From: Chloropicon primus
Lineage: Eukaryota > Chlorophyta > Chloropicophyceae > Chloropicales > Chloropicaceae
Length of the DNA: 64,000 nt
NCBI GenBank assembly: GCA_023205875.1
Contig: CP060763.1
Coordinates: 248,001-312,000 of the forward strand
Direction: 5' to 3'
Every line of letters begins with the position of its first letter. The first letter of the stretch is position 1. This document shows, in pieces, positions 1-9,172 of the stretch. Under the pieces are notes generated by a model. The model had not been told where the DNA came from. It searched no databases and was given only the letters and a program-made list of their open reading frames with translations. The translations under genes and the position numbers were made by a program.

Positions 1-2
1 AT

Positions 3-128
3 GGTTCTCCTCGTCCTCGTTCTCGTCCTCGTTCTCGAAACGGAGGAGGAGGTCGAAGAGGAAGGGGAAGAGGAGGTCGAGGAGGAGGGGGAAGAACTTC
101 GTCCCTTCACGAAGAAGGCTTGGGATGA
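3..128 (+). CDS. 3' end of a gene entering from the left: RG/RGG-rich C-terminus (partial)
   Basis: One of the three forward frames open at the window edge (codons from position 3, stop TGA at 126-128) encodes about 41 residues: repeated Arg-Pro/Ser-Arg pairs, then a run rich in Gly and Arg (GRGRGGRGGGG), then a short ordinary tail. This composition is typical of disordered RGG tails of RNA-binding proteins such as fibrillarin-, Lsm14- or hnRNP-like proteins. The competing frame from position 1 encodes alternating Leu-Val followed by poly-Glu and later runs through a DNA repeat, so it is less protein-like. The parent gene lies outside the window and cannot be named. No start is visible. Confidence 0.4.
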   Translation, partial: GSPRPRSRPRSRNGGGGRRGRGRGGRGGGGRTSSLHEEGLG

Positions 129-490
129 CACGCTACTTGCCATGGCCTTGCACCACATCCTGGCCGCTCCTCTCGCCTCGCCTCAGCTGTTTTTTTTGGA
201 TGGGAGGACAGCAAGCTGCTGGCCTGATCTGGATGAAGGGGGATGGAATGGTAGGCGCAGGTTTCAAGGTGGCAATGGTGATGGCAATGGACATCCCAGG
301 GAGGGAGGGAATGGTAGGAGCAGGTTTCAAGGTGGCAATGGTGATGGCAATGGCAATGGATTGGATTGGTAGCTGTCCTTATAAGTTTATAGGATACAGA
401 GAGAATGTATGGATGGATAGATGTGTTGGTCCCGATATATATATATATATATAGCCTTCATCCGACATCTCACCTCAAAATCGTCTCATC
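129..490. other. Non-coding gap with a 46-bp direct repeat and a TA run
   Basis: This stretch separates the RGG-tail gene and the ABC1 kinase gene, which converge here, so it should hold both 3' ends. It contains two nearly identical 46-bp copies (245-290 and 308-353, one visible difference, offset 63 bp) and a (TA)n run at about 435-453. I see no convincing gene. Confidence 0.6.
245..353. repeat. 46-bp direct repeat, two copies
   Basis: Copies at 245-290 and 308-353 differ at one position near their start; a short GGGA-rich linker lies between them. Each copy ends in GGCAATGG-type units, so slippage probably produced it. Confidence 0.8.
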
Positions 491-2212
491 TCAGGCTTGC
501 TGCTGAGCCCGCCGCCTCCCAAGAGAGAAGAGGGCAGCAATCGGAGACCACAGCCTCGAGAGGAAGCCCAGGACGAGGGCTCTTAAAAAGTTGAGCTTCT
601 CGAAGAAGGACAGCAGCCTCCTCTTGGCGTCGCTCTCCTCGTTGGTGGGCACGTCGTAGAGCTTCCAGCGCGCCAGGGGCGCCCAAGCCCTGGAGACGGA
701 CCAAGGGATGGAGAAGAAGGCGCAGATTCCCCTGATGAGAACGGCGGCCCTGCCGACCATGACGAGGTCCTGGGGGAAGCTCGCGATGCTCCTCACGGGG
801 CTGTTCTCTGAGAACTCATCCGGGGTGTAGTTCCCCGGCATCTCGGACAGGGAGTCGAACATCCAAACCGCGCACGCGCTGAGGGCGTCCTTCTTCGCCT
901 CTGGCGTGAGCTTGACGCCCATGTCCGCGACTATGTCGGCGATGCCGGAGAAATCCCTGTCCTCCTCCTCCAGCATCACGCAGAGTTCCGCCAGCTGGTT
1001 CTGCATCGTCTTGGTGAGCTGCTTGGTCTGGCCAAAGTCAATCAGGGCGATGTCCCCGTTGTTCAGCACCATGATGTTCCCTGGGTGTGGATCCCCATGA
1101 AACAATCCTCCCTCAAGGACCATCTGCCCAAAGCCCTTGGTCAAAGATTTGATCAGCTTCTCCCCTATCAGCTTGGCGAGGGCCTCGTTCGACGCGCCGC
1201 TCTCCTTGTTCTCCTCGCCAATCTGCGTCAGTGTCTTCCCGTCCAGGTAATCCATGACGAGGACTCTCTTGGTCACCATGCCCTCCACGGACCTCGGCGT
1301 CTTCAGCCAGGGCTTGTACCTCCTCGTCCCGTCCGGCTTCTTCTGAAGCAGGTCGTTTATCTTGTCCATGGCCTTGGCCTCCTGCCTGAAGTCCAGCTCG
1401 TCCTCCATCCTCTGAGCGATTTCGGTGAAGACCAAGTAGTAGTCCAGCGGAAGCAAGTCCTCGAAGGCCTTGGCGAACTTGATGACGTTCTGCACGTCAC
1501 CCCGGAGCTTGGGCTCAATGTACGGCCTCATCACCTTGACGGCGACAACCTTCCCGCTCTTCAGGGTTGCCTTGTGCACCTGGGCGACCGAGGCGCTGCC
1601 GAGGGGAACGTCCTCGAACTCAGAGAACGCCGACTCGATGGGCTCACCGTTCAGGAGCTCCTTGGAGACGACGGCCTTGACGACCTCCGCGGGCAGCGGG
1701 TCCAACCGATCCTGCAGCTCGCTCAGCCTGTCGATGTACTGCACCGGGAAAAGATCGACCCTCGTGGATATGAGCTGCCCGCTCTTGACGTAAAACCCCT
1801 TGAGCTCGTTCATCGTCCGCGAAAGCTTCGCCGAGCCCCACTGGTGCAGCCTGTCCCAAAGCAGATCCTTCTCGCCCTCCTTGTAGTTTGAAAAGTTCAG
1901 CCACTTCTCCGCGACAGCGTAAGCCACGATGATCGGCACGGTGTTGCTCCAGAACCTCAAGGTCCTCTCCACCCGCTGCGCAGGGGTCAGGGGAGGCTCC
2001 ACGCTCGACAACTCCCCGGCAGTCGACTGGGCCGCTCGACGCACCACCCTCTCCCCTCTCCACCCCAAGGCCCTTCCCTCCCTCCTTCCGCTCCCCCTGC
2101 CGCCCCTCTCGGGCAAACCGCGGCACGACGAGCATCCGTCGTGCCCTCTGTCCCGCCTGACACACGGTCCCTGCCTCACCGTCGCCGTTCTCCTCGTCGC
2201 CGCCCTCCTCAT
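491..2212 (-). CDS. ABC1/UbiB-family atypical kinase, probably plastid-targeted
   Basis: Predicted 573 residues. It has the hallmarks of the ABC1/ADCK/UbiB family: KSGQ motif at 143-146, the Ala-rich nucleotide loop GSASVAQVH at about 205-213, the kinase lysine in VAVKVMRP (about 226), the FHGDPHPGN catalytic loop (371-379) and metal-binding DFG at about 392-394. The first ~70 residues are Arg/Ser/Gly-rich with almost no acids, as expected of an organelle transit peptide. Family members act on prenyl-lipid metabolism (ubiquinone, plastoquinone, tocopherol) in mitochondria or plastoglobules; the plant-type multi-gene family makes a plastid role likely, which is inference. The ATG chosen is the first in the frame and lies 73 bp downstream of a copy of the 26-bp dyad element. 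Both nucleotide-binding and KSGQ motifs are intact, so the protein should be functional. Confidence 0.88.
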   Translation of the reverse strand: MRRAATRRTATVRQGPCVRRDRGHDGCSSCRGLPERGGRGSGRREGRALGWRGERVVRRAAQSTAGELSSVEPPLTPAQRVERTLRFWSNTVPIIVAYAVAEKWLNFSNYKEGEKDLLWDRLHQWGSAKLSRTMNELKGFYVKSGQLISTRVDLFPVQYIDRLSELQDRLDPLPAEVVKAVVSKELLNGEPIESAFSEFEDVPLGSASVAQVHKATLKSGKVVAVKVMRPYIEPKLRGDVQNVIKFAKAFEDLLPLDYYLVFTEIAQRMEDELDFRQEAKAMDKINDLLQKKPDGTRRYKPWLKTPRSVEGMVTKRVLVMDYLDGKTLTQIGEENKESGASNEALAKLIGEKLIKSLTKGFGQMVLEGGLFHGDPHPGNIMVLNNGDIALIDFGQTKQLTKTMQNQLAELCVMLEEEDRDFSGIADIVADMGVKLTPEAKKDALSACAVWMFDSLSEMPGNYTPDEFSENSPVRSIASFPQDLVMVGRAAVLIRGICAFFSIPWSVSRAWAPLARWKLYDVPTNEESDAKRRLLSFFEKLNFLRALVLGFLSRLWSPIAALFSLGRRRAQQQA

Positions 2213-2284
2213 CCTCTCACTGCTCCCTCCAAGAGAGTCAAAGTCACGGTTCAGTTCCTCCTGACCTCGTCAACCTATCGTTTC

Positions 2285-2310
2285 ATTGCAAACAAAGGGT
2301 CAAACGAAAG
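2285..2310 (-). promoter_or_regulatory. 26-bp dyad promoter element, ABC1K
   Basis: On the minus strand the left arm CTTTCG is intact and preceded by a CGTCTCGTC-type box; the right arm has decayed. It lies 73 bp before the ABC1K ATG. Confidence 0.5.
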
Positions 2311-2634
2311 AGGAAGACGAGACGCATCCATTGACGGACGCCCCTTCCCTCGTCCCTCCCCCCCGCCGCCGAAAACAACCGCCTTCGAGGCGCTCTTACC
2401 TTCCTTCTTCCCCCCTCGAGCTAATCGATCCTCAGCAATCCTCAGCCGCTCATACGGGATCTGATCTCTTGCTGGAGAGGGAGAGGGCTGGATGCCCAAG
2501 AGAAAGGGACTGAGGGACTGGGGAGGCAATGTCGTGGGTTGTCGTCGTTTAGTCTCCCAAAATGAAATGATTAATATTAAAGGAATGAAGGAATCGTTGC
2601 CAATTCCCAATACAATTCCGTACGTCGTCGTCGC

Positions 2635-2693
2635 CGTTCGTTCGTTCGTTCGTTCGTTCGTTCGTTCGTTCGTTCGTTCGTTCGTTCGTTCGT
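2635..2693. repeat. (TTCG)n microsatellite
   Basis: About 14 uninterrupted tetranucleotide units, ending 3 bp from the stop codon of the RRM gene and therefore in its 3' UTR. Confidence 0.95.
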
Positions 2694-2695
2694 GT

Positions 2696-4363
2696 TTAGG
2701 AAAGTTCGATCAGGTTTCTTACGTACTTCTTCCTGTCCTCGTGGTTCCAACCCGCCGAGCTCTGAAGGACGGACATGGCCTTGACCATGTGGTTCTTGAG
2801 GGGATCGTCCGACCCTATGAGGTTGGTCATCTGGGAGATCTCCCTCTCCTCCGCGACCTTGCCGGCGGGAAGGCTGCTCTGCAGGATGCACCTCTTCCCA
2901 GCCCTCCTGATGTCTTCCTCGGCCCCTTGGCTGATCAGCTTCCAGTCCTCCTCCCCCACCTGAAGAATCTCCATCATTTCCTGCTTGTACTCCTCCACAA
3001 AGTCGCCCGCCGCAGCCGGGCCGTCGTCCGAGGCGGCCTCGTCCACCAAGAGCTCGCTCATGTTCACGGGCTGCACGGCGAGGTTCGGGTGGAACGCCGA
3101 AAGGAGGTCCGCCACGAGCTCCTCCTCGTGTTCGTGCCTCTCGTACTCGGTGAAGTACTCGTCGTAGTCGGCGGCCGCGGGGCCGACGCTGCCCTTGGCG
3201 GTCAGAATCTCCAGCATCTTGTCAAGGTTGTCGATTCTCTCCTTCTCCGCATCCTTGGCCTCCTCCTCCAGGTCCACCCTCGAGGAGGCGAAGGCGAACT
3301 CGCCCTGGCCTTGCCTTCGGAACCTGTTCGACCTCTTCACCTGACCCGACCTGACGTTCCCCTTGGGCTGCCCGTCCCTCCTCTGCCTCTGCTGCTGGGT
3401 CTCCCTGCCCTTCCTCCTCCTCATTCTCATCCTCTGGCTCTGGTCGTCCAAGTCCAAGTCCGCGGCCATGCCCACGCTGCCCGCGTCCCTGCTCACCGGC
3501 CTCTGGCGGGGGGCGTCCTCCCCCCCCGCAACGGCCCTCGACCTCCCCCTCGAGTCGCCGTCGTCGATGGTCAGCCACCGGTCTCCGAACTCGGTGCCGT
3601 CGAGGTCCTCCAGGGCTTTCACCTTGGCCTTGGGGTCCTCGAACTTGACGAAGCAGTAGCCCTTGTGCCTGTCCTGCTCCCTGTCCATCGGTATCCTGAC
3701 CTGCTGCACCCTCCCGCAGCTCTCGCCGAAGAGCTCCGTCAGCCCCTTCCTCACCTCGTCCTCCGACATGTTGTAGTTAAGGCCCTTCACGTAGATCGTG
3801 CGGTCCCGGTGCTGTTGACCCCGTCCCTGGTCGCCCCTCTCCCTCCCGTCCCTCTGCCGCCCACCCTGCTGCCTCCCCCTCCCTCCTCCACCTCTGCCCT
3901 TGCCCTCACCCAGACCCCTCCCTCCAAGTATCCTGGAAGCGAAACTCCCCCCGAGGGCGTCCTTGCCACGACCACGGCTCGCCATGGGCACGAACCTCCT
4001 CCGCCTGTCTCTTCCCTTCTCCTCCTCACCATCACCGTCCTTCTCCTTCCCAGCGTACTGCCTCCCGTGGAGGTACCCACCGCCACCGCCACCGCCGCCA
4101 ACACCGCCGCCTTTCCCCCTCCTCGCCCTCGCCCCTCCCTTCTTCTCCCCCTCCGCCTCGCCCTCCTTGTCCTTGCCCTCCGTGCTCATGCCTCTCCTCT
4201 CCTGCCCTTGGCCAAACCCAAACTTCAGCACCAACGCGTCCATCGAAGGCGGAACGCACGACGAAGAACCCGAAACCAACAGACCGCCGCTCGCGTAATG
4301 CCTCATGCCCAACGCATACCTCACGCCGGGCTTGGCCATGCTCATGCTCATGCTCAAGCTCAT
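2696..4363 (-). CDS. Single-RRM RNA-binding protein with Gly/Arg-rich N-terminal region, possibly mitochondrial
   Basis: Predicted 555 residues. The N-terminus (MSLSMSMSMAKPGVRYALG...) is basic and acid-free, like a mitochondrial leader. Residues ~60-190 are low-complexity Gly/Arg/Lys. One RRM follows at about 190-270, with RNP2 (TIYVKGLNY) and RNP1 (KGYCFVKFED). The C-terminal half is unlike known domains to me: a basic Gln/Arg stretch, then an acidic, probably helical region ending with Asn-Leu-Ile-Glu-Leu-Ser. RRM proteins with such leaders often serve organellar RNA processing, but nothing here fixes a target. Start: first ATG in frame, 47 bp from a dyad element copy. The gene faces ENY2 head to head. 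Confidence 0.8.
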   Translation of the reverse strand: MSLSMSMSMAKPGVRYALGMRHYASGGLLVSGSSSCVPPSMDALVLKFGFGQGQERRGMSTEGKDKEGEAEGEKKGGARARRGKGGGVGGGGGGGGYLHGRQYAGKEKDGDGEEEKGRDRRRRFVPMASRGRGKDALGGSFASRILGGRGLGEGKGRGGGGRGRQQGGRQRDGRERGDQGRGQQHRDRTIYVKGLNYNMSEDEVRKGLTELFGESCGRVQQVRIPMDREQDRHKGYCFVKFEDPKAKVKALEDLDGTEFGDRWLTIDDGDSRGRSRAVAGGEDAPRQRPVSRDAGSVGMAADLDLDDQSQRMRMRRRKGRETQQQRQRRDGQPKGNVRSGQVKRSNRFRRQGQGEFAFASSRVDLEEEAKDAEKERIDNLDKMLEILTAKGSVGPAAADYDEYFTEYERHEHEEELVADLLSAFHPNLAVQPVNMSELLVDEAASDDGPAAAGDFVEEYKQEMMEILQVGEEDWKLISQGAEEDIRRAGKRCILQSSLPAGKVAEEREISQMTNLIGSDDPLKNHMVKAMSVLQSSAGWNHEDRKKYVRNLIELS

Positions 4364-4409
4364 GGCTCTCCGTCGTCGTCGTCGTCGTCGTTCTTGTTGT
4401 GAAGTGTAA

Positions 4410-4435
4410 CGCTCGAGGGGCGGGTCTCTCGAAAG
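4410..4435 (-). promoter_or_regulatory. 26-bp dyad promoter element, RRM gene
   Basis: Read on the plus strand as CGCTCG-N14-CGAAAG, so one arm is perfect and the other matches 4 of 6. It is 47 bp before the RRM ATG. Confidence 0.5.
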
Positions 4436-4695
4436 AGGAAGAGATGCTCTTGGAGATGAACTCGTCCACCTCCTCGTGGCTCTCCGTCCCTCGCGACCGA
4501 TCGCTTTCTCTCCTCCCTCGCTCGCTCGTCGATCGCTCGCCTTCGCCGCCGTCGCCTTCTCTCTCTCCTCATTTTAAAACCCCACGAGAGAGTTGGAGGA
4601 AGAGAGCGATCGCGGGACTTTGCGGAGGATTTCCACGACGAGGGAGAGAGTAGGAAAGGAAGAGGAGGGAATAGACAGGTAGATCATCTCGAGAT

Positions 4696-4721
4696 CTTTC
4701 CAACGAGCGTTCGCAAGCCTC
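4696..4721 (+). promoter_or_regulatory. 26-bp dyad promoter element, ENY2
   Basis: Left arm CTTTCC preceded by TCTCGAGAT and followed by the common centre AACGAGCGTTCGCA; the right arm is degenerate. It is 248 bp before the chosen ATG, which leaves room for a longer 5' UTR or an unrecognised 5' exon. Confidence 0.65.
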
Positions 4722-4968
4722 GTTTGGGTCCAGAATCGCCACGATAGCATCGGGAAAGTGCATCCTGACTCGTCTCGAGAGCATCGGGAAGAGTGCCTTT
4801 GTCGAGGGATTCGCGGGCGAATAGAGTGATAAAAGGAGTAAACGAGCGCACCACACGAAGCTTTGGCTCGCGATCGCTCGGTAGATCGCTCGCTCGAAGC
4901 ATTTGGCGTCTGTTTGAGTTGTCTGCGACGGAGAGGACTGGTTTCGATGACGAGGAGGTGATTGGGAG

Positions 4969-5352
4969 ATGGGAGGGTCACCAGAGGGCACGAGGGGGAA
5001 CGTACTGGATGCAAGAGCGAGCGAGGGCCAAGGGGAAGGAGGTTCGTTGAGGACCAAGGGTGTTTTGTACGAGCACGTGAAGAACGAGCTGATCGAGAGC
5101 GGACACAAAGACAGGTTGTACAAGGAGTTGGCCCAGTCCCTGATAGACTGTGGTTGGCGCGACGAGCTCAAGGAGCACTGCAAGGAGGTGATGAAAGAGA
5201 AGAAGTCCACGAGTGAATTGAGTTTGGAAGCCCTGACGAAGGAGGTCATCGTGCACGCGCAAAAGTCTGTGCCCGACAGCGTGAAAGCGAATTTTTTCGA
5301 CAAGTTGAAGGAAGCCATCCTGCTGAACCAGAGCGGGGAGAGCGAGGACTGA
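4969..5352 (+). CDS. ENY2: ENY2/Sus1, SAGA and TREX-2 subunit
   Basis: Predicted 127 residues. Residues ~37-120 match ENY2/Sus1 closely: an ELIESG..DRL helix, IDCGWRDELKEHCKEVMKEK (compare ECGWKDQLKAHCKEVIKEK in animals) and VPDSVK before the last helix. ENY2 is a small helical protein shared by the SAGA histone-deubiquitinase module and the TREX-2 mRNA-export complex at nuclear pores. Animal and plant proteins are about 100 residues, so the first ~36 residues here (Gly/Ser/Glu-rich) are extra; they may be real or the result of a missed short 5' exon or intron. RMC1 begins only 109 bp downstream on the same strand, with a CA/CG run between them. Confidence 0.9.
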   Translation: MGGSPEGTRGNVLDARASEGQGEGGSLRTKGVLYEHVKNELIESGHKDRLYKELAQSLIDCGWRDELKEHCKEVMKEKKSTSELSLEALTKEVIVHAQKSVPDSVKANFFDKLKEAILLNQSGESED

Positions 5353-5398
5353 GAGGCCAAGAGACACAGGCAAGCTAAACCACGGACAAGGACAAGCA

Positions 5399-5425
5399 CA
5401 CACACACGCGCGCGCGCGCGCGCAT
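5399..5425. repeat. (CA)n(CG)n dinucleotide run
   Basis: Alternating purine-pyrimidine tract in the 109-bp gap between ENY2 and RMC1, in the RMC1 5' region. Confidence 0.85.
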
Positions 5426-5461
5426 ACATACACAGAGAGAGGGAGAGAAAAAGAAAGAGAG

Positions 5462-7645
5462 ATGTCGAGCCCGGGGAGCGCGACGACGTCAGAGGACTCC
5501 ATGTCGAAGCCGCAGCAGGTGTTTCGGTCGAGGAGGCAGTCCTCCATACAGGCGAGCCCGCTTCCGTTGGCTCACGTCCACCTTCGGCCGGTGCTGAACC
5601 TCAGCCCGAGCTTCCTGACGAACGTGTCGAAGAGCTGCGTTTACGATGACACCCACAAGCAGCTCCTTGTCGTCGCGGACAACAAGCTGCTTTTCTGGAA
5701 CCTCCCCGAGATTGGCGTGGCCCACAGCGGCGGCCTTGGCGCGAGGAGGGGGGAAGGGGACAAGATCTCGAGCCCCGCCCCGGGGTCGCCGAAGGCGGCA
5801 GACTTCGCGAGCATGGACTCGGTGGTTAGCCCCCAAGTTTGCTTCCTCAGCCAAGGCCCGGTGATAACGGCGCGGTTCTCGCCGGACCGGAAGCTCTTGG
5901 CCGTCCAAAGGAGCGAGACGGAGATCGAATTCGTGAACCAGCAGGACGGGTCCCAGTTCTGGCAAAAGTGCAAGAGCAGCAGCAAGCTCGGGTTGGGACC
6001 AGAGGTGAAGCTTTTGGGCTTCTTCTGGTGCTCCGATATGGCTAAGTTCGACATCGTGTTCGTGACGACGGCTGGGCTGGAGCTGCACAAGCTCTTGGAC
6101 TCCAGGAAGGGGCTTCAGCTAAAGGACGCGAAGAAGCACCCGATTCGTTGGTACAAGTACACGGCCGACACTAGGCTTATTATTATTGCAACGGGAGACG
6201 ACTGCACGAGGCTGCTTGGGTACCAGTTTGCCCCGCAGGGCCTCATCAAGCTCCCGAGGTTCGACATTGACTTGCAGAATGAGGGAAAGTCAAAGGGCAA
6301 GCAGGCCCTCACCTCGGACTCCATTCACCCCATCGCGCTTTACGGCAAGCTCTTCTGCTGCCACATCAACCCCTTGGCGGAGAGGGTTGTGCTCTACAGG
6401 CTGTACAAGGACGCGATCATCAAGCAGTTCTCTTACCCGACCTACAGCCCCCACATGGGAATCAGCATCGTGGACAACCTCCTGCTGGTGCATCACATGA
6501 ACAGCGGGTTGGTCATGATCTTCGACATCATGACCAACAACATGCAGCCGTTCGTCTCCCCTTTGCCAGTTCTTTGCAAAGGGTCTGCGGCGGCGAGCTC
6601 GAACTACGCCGCCGCGGGCAGGCTGCAGAGCCCGGCGAACACGATGTCGCTGTCACCGTCCACGAGGAGCGAGTCGCTTTTGAGCGTCATGGCGTCCCAG
6701 GAGGAGGAGAACGACGGTGGTGAGGACAAAACCAACCCGTTCAAGAGGGGGAACAAGGCCGTGTGCGTTACCATGAGCAATTTTCTTCTTGCCATGGACG
6801 TCGGCAATGAGATGGTGTGGATGATCGAATTGGACTTGAACGCGATCGCCATGTCGTGCCCAAACAGGCTTCACACGATAAGCTTCTTGCACAGGCGGGT
6901 CGAGAGCAAGCACCCGAGGTGGAACCCCAAGAAGATGATCATTGGCACGGTAAAAACGATGGTGCAGGAAAACGAGAGCATCCCAATCCTCAAGCAGGCT
7001 TTTGACATCATTTGCTACGTCATCGCGTCTTCGCCCGGGTCGAACCTCTCGGAGCGGGCCGCCTCCCAGAAGGTCCCGTCCCCAGCGAAGCTTGCGAGCA
7101 ACAATGGTGGCATCGACCTTCAGCAGCTTCACGAGCAGATCTTCGAGTCTCTCTTCGAGGACCAAGCCGTGGAGCCAGCGCTCCTGTTCCGTGCCATGGA
7201 GACTTTCTATCTGTGCAGCAGCTCGTTCAGGCTGAAGCTGCCCCCCTGCTTCTTCGAGCTCATGATCGATATGCTGATCGCGATGAGGAAGTTTGAGGTG
7301 CTCACTCAGTATTTGTCGGGGCATTTTTTCGAGGACTCCAAAGATCTCGCCCGCAAGCTCGAGAGCTTGAGCGCGGACTACCCGCATATGTCCCAATATG
7401 CTCTGGACATGTATTTTAGGATGAAGGAGTACGACGAGTGCTGCGCGGTCCTCTTCAAGCACGGCAGGCTCATCGACGCCCTCAAGATGCTCAAGGACTA
7501 TCACTTGAGCTCCATCGCCCCCACGGCGTTCCTTGACGCTGCAGAGGCGGTGCAGGACCCCATGGTGTACGCGAGCGTGTACAGGTTCTGCAAAGAGTTC
7601 GTTCCGGGATTTCGAGCCAAACCTACTATGAATATGAATATGTAA
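5462..7645 (+). CDS. RMC1: RMC1/Mic1-like regulator of the MON1-CCZ1 (Rab7 GEF) complex
   Basis: Predicted 727 residues, single exon. The N-terminal half looks like a degenerate beta-propeller (VITARFSPDRKLLAVQRS, then IRWYKYTADTRLIIIA, then VDNLLLVHHMNSGLVMIFDI), the signature of human RMC1/C18orf8. The C-terminal third (from about 540) carries the alpha-helical Mic1 domain, including MDMLIAMRKFEVLTQYLSGH and MSQYALDMYFRMKEYDECC. In animals RMC1 joins the MON1-CCZ1 exchange factor that activates Rab7 on late endosomes; plants keep a homologue. A Ser-rich insert lies between the halves. The gene ends only 19 bp from the convergent flavin-reductase-like gene, and the stop overlaps an ATGTAATAAAAG sequence that may serve its polyadenylation. 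Confidence 0.85.
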   Translation: MSSPGSATTSEDSMSKPQQVFRSRRQSSIQASPLPLAHVHLRPVLNLSPSFLTNVSKSCVYDDTHKQLLVVADNKLLFWNLPEIGVAHSGGLGARRGEGDKISSPAPGSPKAADFASMDSVVSPQVCFLSQGPVITARFSPDRKLLAVQRSETEIEFVNQQDGSQFWQKCKSSSKLGLGPEVKLLGFFWCSDMAKFDIVFVTTAGLELHKLLDSRKGLQLKDAKKHPIRWYKYTADTRLIIIATGDDCTRLLGYQFAPQGLIKLPRFDIDLQNEGKSKGKQALTSDSIHPIALYGKLFCCHINPLAERVVLYRLYKDAIIKQFSYPTYSPHMGISIVDNLLLVHHMNSGLVMIFDIMTNNMQPFVSPLPVLCKGSAAASSNYAAAGRLQSPANTMSLSPSTRSESLLSVMASQEEENDGGEDKTNPFKRGNKAVCVTMSNFLLAMDVGNEMVWMIELDLNAIAMSCPNRLHTISFLHRRVESKHPRWNPKKMIIGTVKTMVQENESIPILKQAFDIICYVIASSPGSNLSERAASQKVPSPAKLASNNGGIDLQQLHEQIFESLFEDQAVEPALLFRAMETFYLCSSSFRLKLPPCFFELMIDMLIAMRKFEVLTQYLSGHFFEDSKDLARKLESLSADYPHMSQYALDMYFRMKEYDECCAVLFKHGRLIDALKMLKDYHLSSIAPTAFLDAAEAVQDPMVYASVYRFCKEFVPGFRAKPTMNMNM

Positions 7646-7664
7646 TAAAAGTTCAAGTCTTTCC

Positions 7665-8694
7665 TTATCTCTTCTGCCAGTCCCTATCAGGTCTAGCGAG
7701 GTCGAAGCACTCCCTGGACCTGCCATAGGTATTGCCCCCGAGCCTCGAGATGGGCTGGAGCTCGTCCAAGCCAACGTACGTGCTTCCCGATGGCGTCTTC
7801 CTCGCGACGCCCTCGTTGACATGAAACATAACAATCTCCCCGACCACGACCGTGGCGGTGTCCTCGCCGTCGTACCCCTTCGTCTCGTACTTGTGCTTGA
7901 GCTTGCATTCCATGTGGACCGCAGACTCCTTGACGCGGGGAGGCTTCACCTTCAGAGAAGGCAGCTTCGTGAGTCCGGAAAGGGCCATCTCATCCACTTC
8001 AGGATCGTAGTTACCGCAAGTATGGTTGGCCTGTTGCGATGTTGGAAACCACCAGAGAGTCAGTAAGAGCAAGTTCATGCCACGCGACAGTCATTCTGTG
8101 GAGAAGAAACCACGAAATCATCCCAACTCAAGCGAAGTCAAGTAGAAGATGAAGACGGAGGAGACCATCATCATCATCACTTGTGTTCTATCCCAACGAT
8201 CCACTTACCTGTTCGAGGAACCACTCGGACAAGACATTGACGGTGAACTCCTTGGTGTCATCAATGTTCTCCATGGTATCCTTCTTCCCTCCTCCCCTGT
8301 GGCCTGCACGACAGATGCAAAGGATGACACAAGGTGGATCGTGCATGGCTGTGAAGTAAGAGAATGGAGCGAGGTTTTGCTTGCCGTCCTTGGAAACGGT
8401 TGAGACGAATGCGACAGGACGCGGCACAACGGCGCTAATGATCAAAGGGTAGCACTTCTTGCCACCAATGACCTTTGGATCCAACGCAACCATCTTGGAT
8501 TCCTCAATATGGTCCGGGATGGCGAGTTGTTGAGGCGGCTCCCAGTTGGGGTGAGGAGGTTTTCCCCAGACCTTGGGTTTGTTCATCGCGTTGAGTTTTC
8601 TTCCGAGGAGGAAAGTGACCGCTGCCCCGACGGAGAGGCCGAGGCCTGCCGCGATGGCTACCGAGGAAGCCGAGAACTTTGCTATGGAGGACAT
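7665..8694 (-). CDS. Flavin reductase-like (FMN-binding split-barrel) protein with N-terminal membrane anchor; two exons
   Basis: Exons 8694-8209 and 8030-7665, intron 8031-8208 (GTAAGT...CAG), frame kept across the junction (...WFLEQ|ANHTCGNY...); 283 residues. The core matches the flavin reductase-like domain of the DIM6/NTAB type: YPLIISAVVPRPVAFVSTVSKDG, NLAPFSYFTAMHDPPCVILCIC, DTKEFTVNVLSEWF, then VHMECKLKHKYE and GEIVMFHVNEGV. These proteins bind FMN; substrates are mostly unknown. Residues ~8-30 are a hydrophobic stretch after MSSIAKF that could be a signal anchor or organelle leader. I start at the ATG at 8694, because upstream the frame is only the Pro/Ser translation of a GGAGGGA repeat. 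A 5'-UTR intron just before the ATG (TTGCAG nearby) is possible. Confidence 0.82.
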
Positions 8695-9172
8695 TGGACG
8701 CCTTCTCCTTCTTCTTCTCCTTCCTGCAACGACGACGACGACGACGACAGCGTCAGCTCGGGTTCTGGCAGGCAGCTGAGCTGGGAGAGGAGGGAGAGGA
8801 GGGGGAGGAGGAGGGAGGAGGAGGAGGAGGGAGGAGGGAGGAGGGAGGAGGGAGGAGGGAGGGAGGAGGGAGGAGGGAGGAGGGAGGAGGGAGGAGGGAG
8901 GAGGGAGGAGGGAGGACGGGTGATGGGCGTCCTTTTGGGGTAGAGGAGAAGGAGGAGGAGGGGTGATGGGTGGAGTGATGGGAGGGACAGGAGGTGGTGA
9001 AGGAATGACCCCTTTGTCCTCGTCCTCTGCTTTCTTCTTGATCTCTGGACTCTTATACGAATCTATAAAGTACAAATACGTCGTTGTTGCCTATTGTCCT
9101 CCTTTGACGCAACATGTTCATGGGAATATGAATACCATCCCTCTCTGATCTCTGATCGGATCACCAGCAAAG
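8695..9172. other. Intergenic: promoter of the flavin-reductase gene, 3' end of IMP4
   Basis: Dominated by a GGAGGGA minisatellite; no copy of the dyad element was found here and no other gene is seen. Confidence 0.55.
8786..8918. repeat. GGAGGGA-type purine minisatellite
   Basis: About 130 bp of GGAGGGA/GGAGGAG units, purines only on the plus strand. It lies 90-225 bp upstream of the flavin-reductase ATG, in its promoter or 5' UTR; G-run spacing would allow G-quadruplexes. Confidence 0.9.

Larger units (their letters stand above)
2213..2695. other. Intergenic: ABC1K promoter and RRM-gene 3' UTR
   Basis: Both flanking genes are on the minus strand. The right end holds a (TTCG)n microsatellite directly after the RRM stop codon, hence in its 3' UTR; the left part holds the ABC1K promoter with one dyad element at 2285-2310. 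No other gene is evident. Confidence 0.6.
4364..4968. other. Divergent promoter region RRM / ENY2
   Basis: Holds (GTC)n next to the RRM start, CGATCG-type boxes, and one dyad element for each gene (4410-4435 minus, 4696-4721 plus). No further gene is evident. Confidence 0.65.

Noticed and set aside
1-372. Forward frame from position 1 with Leu-Val and poly-Glu
   Set aside because: Reads through direct repeats and low-complexity DNA; the frame from position 3 is more protein-like and stops at 128.
2492-4402. 636-codon plus-strand ORF opposite the RRM gene
   Set aside because: Shadow of the real minus-strand gene: low-complexity His/Leu/Pro composition, no domain. High GC with biased third positions keeps antisense frames open.
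8188-9075. Longer N-terminus of the flavin-reductase gene up to 9075
   Set aside because: The added residues are Pro/Ser translation of the GGAGGGA minisatellite and Val/Arg runs; the ATG at 8694 starts a normal anchor sequence.
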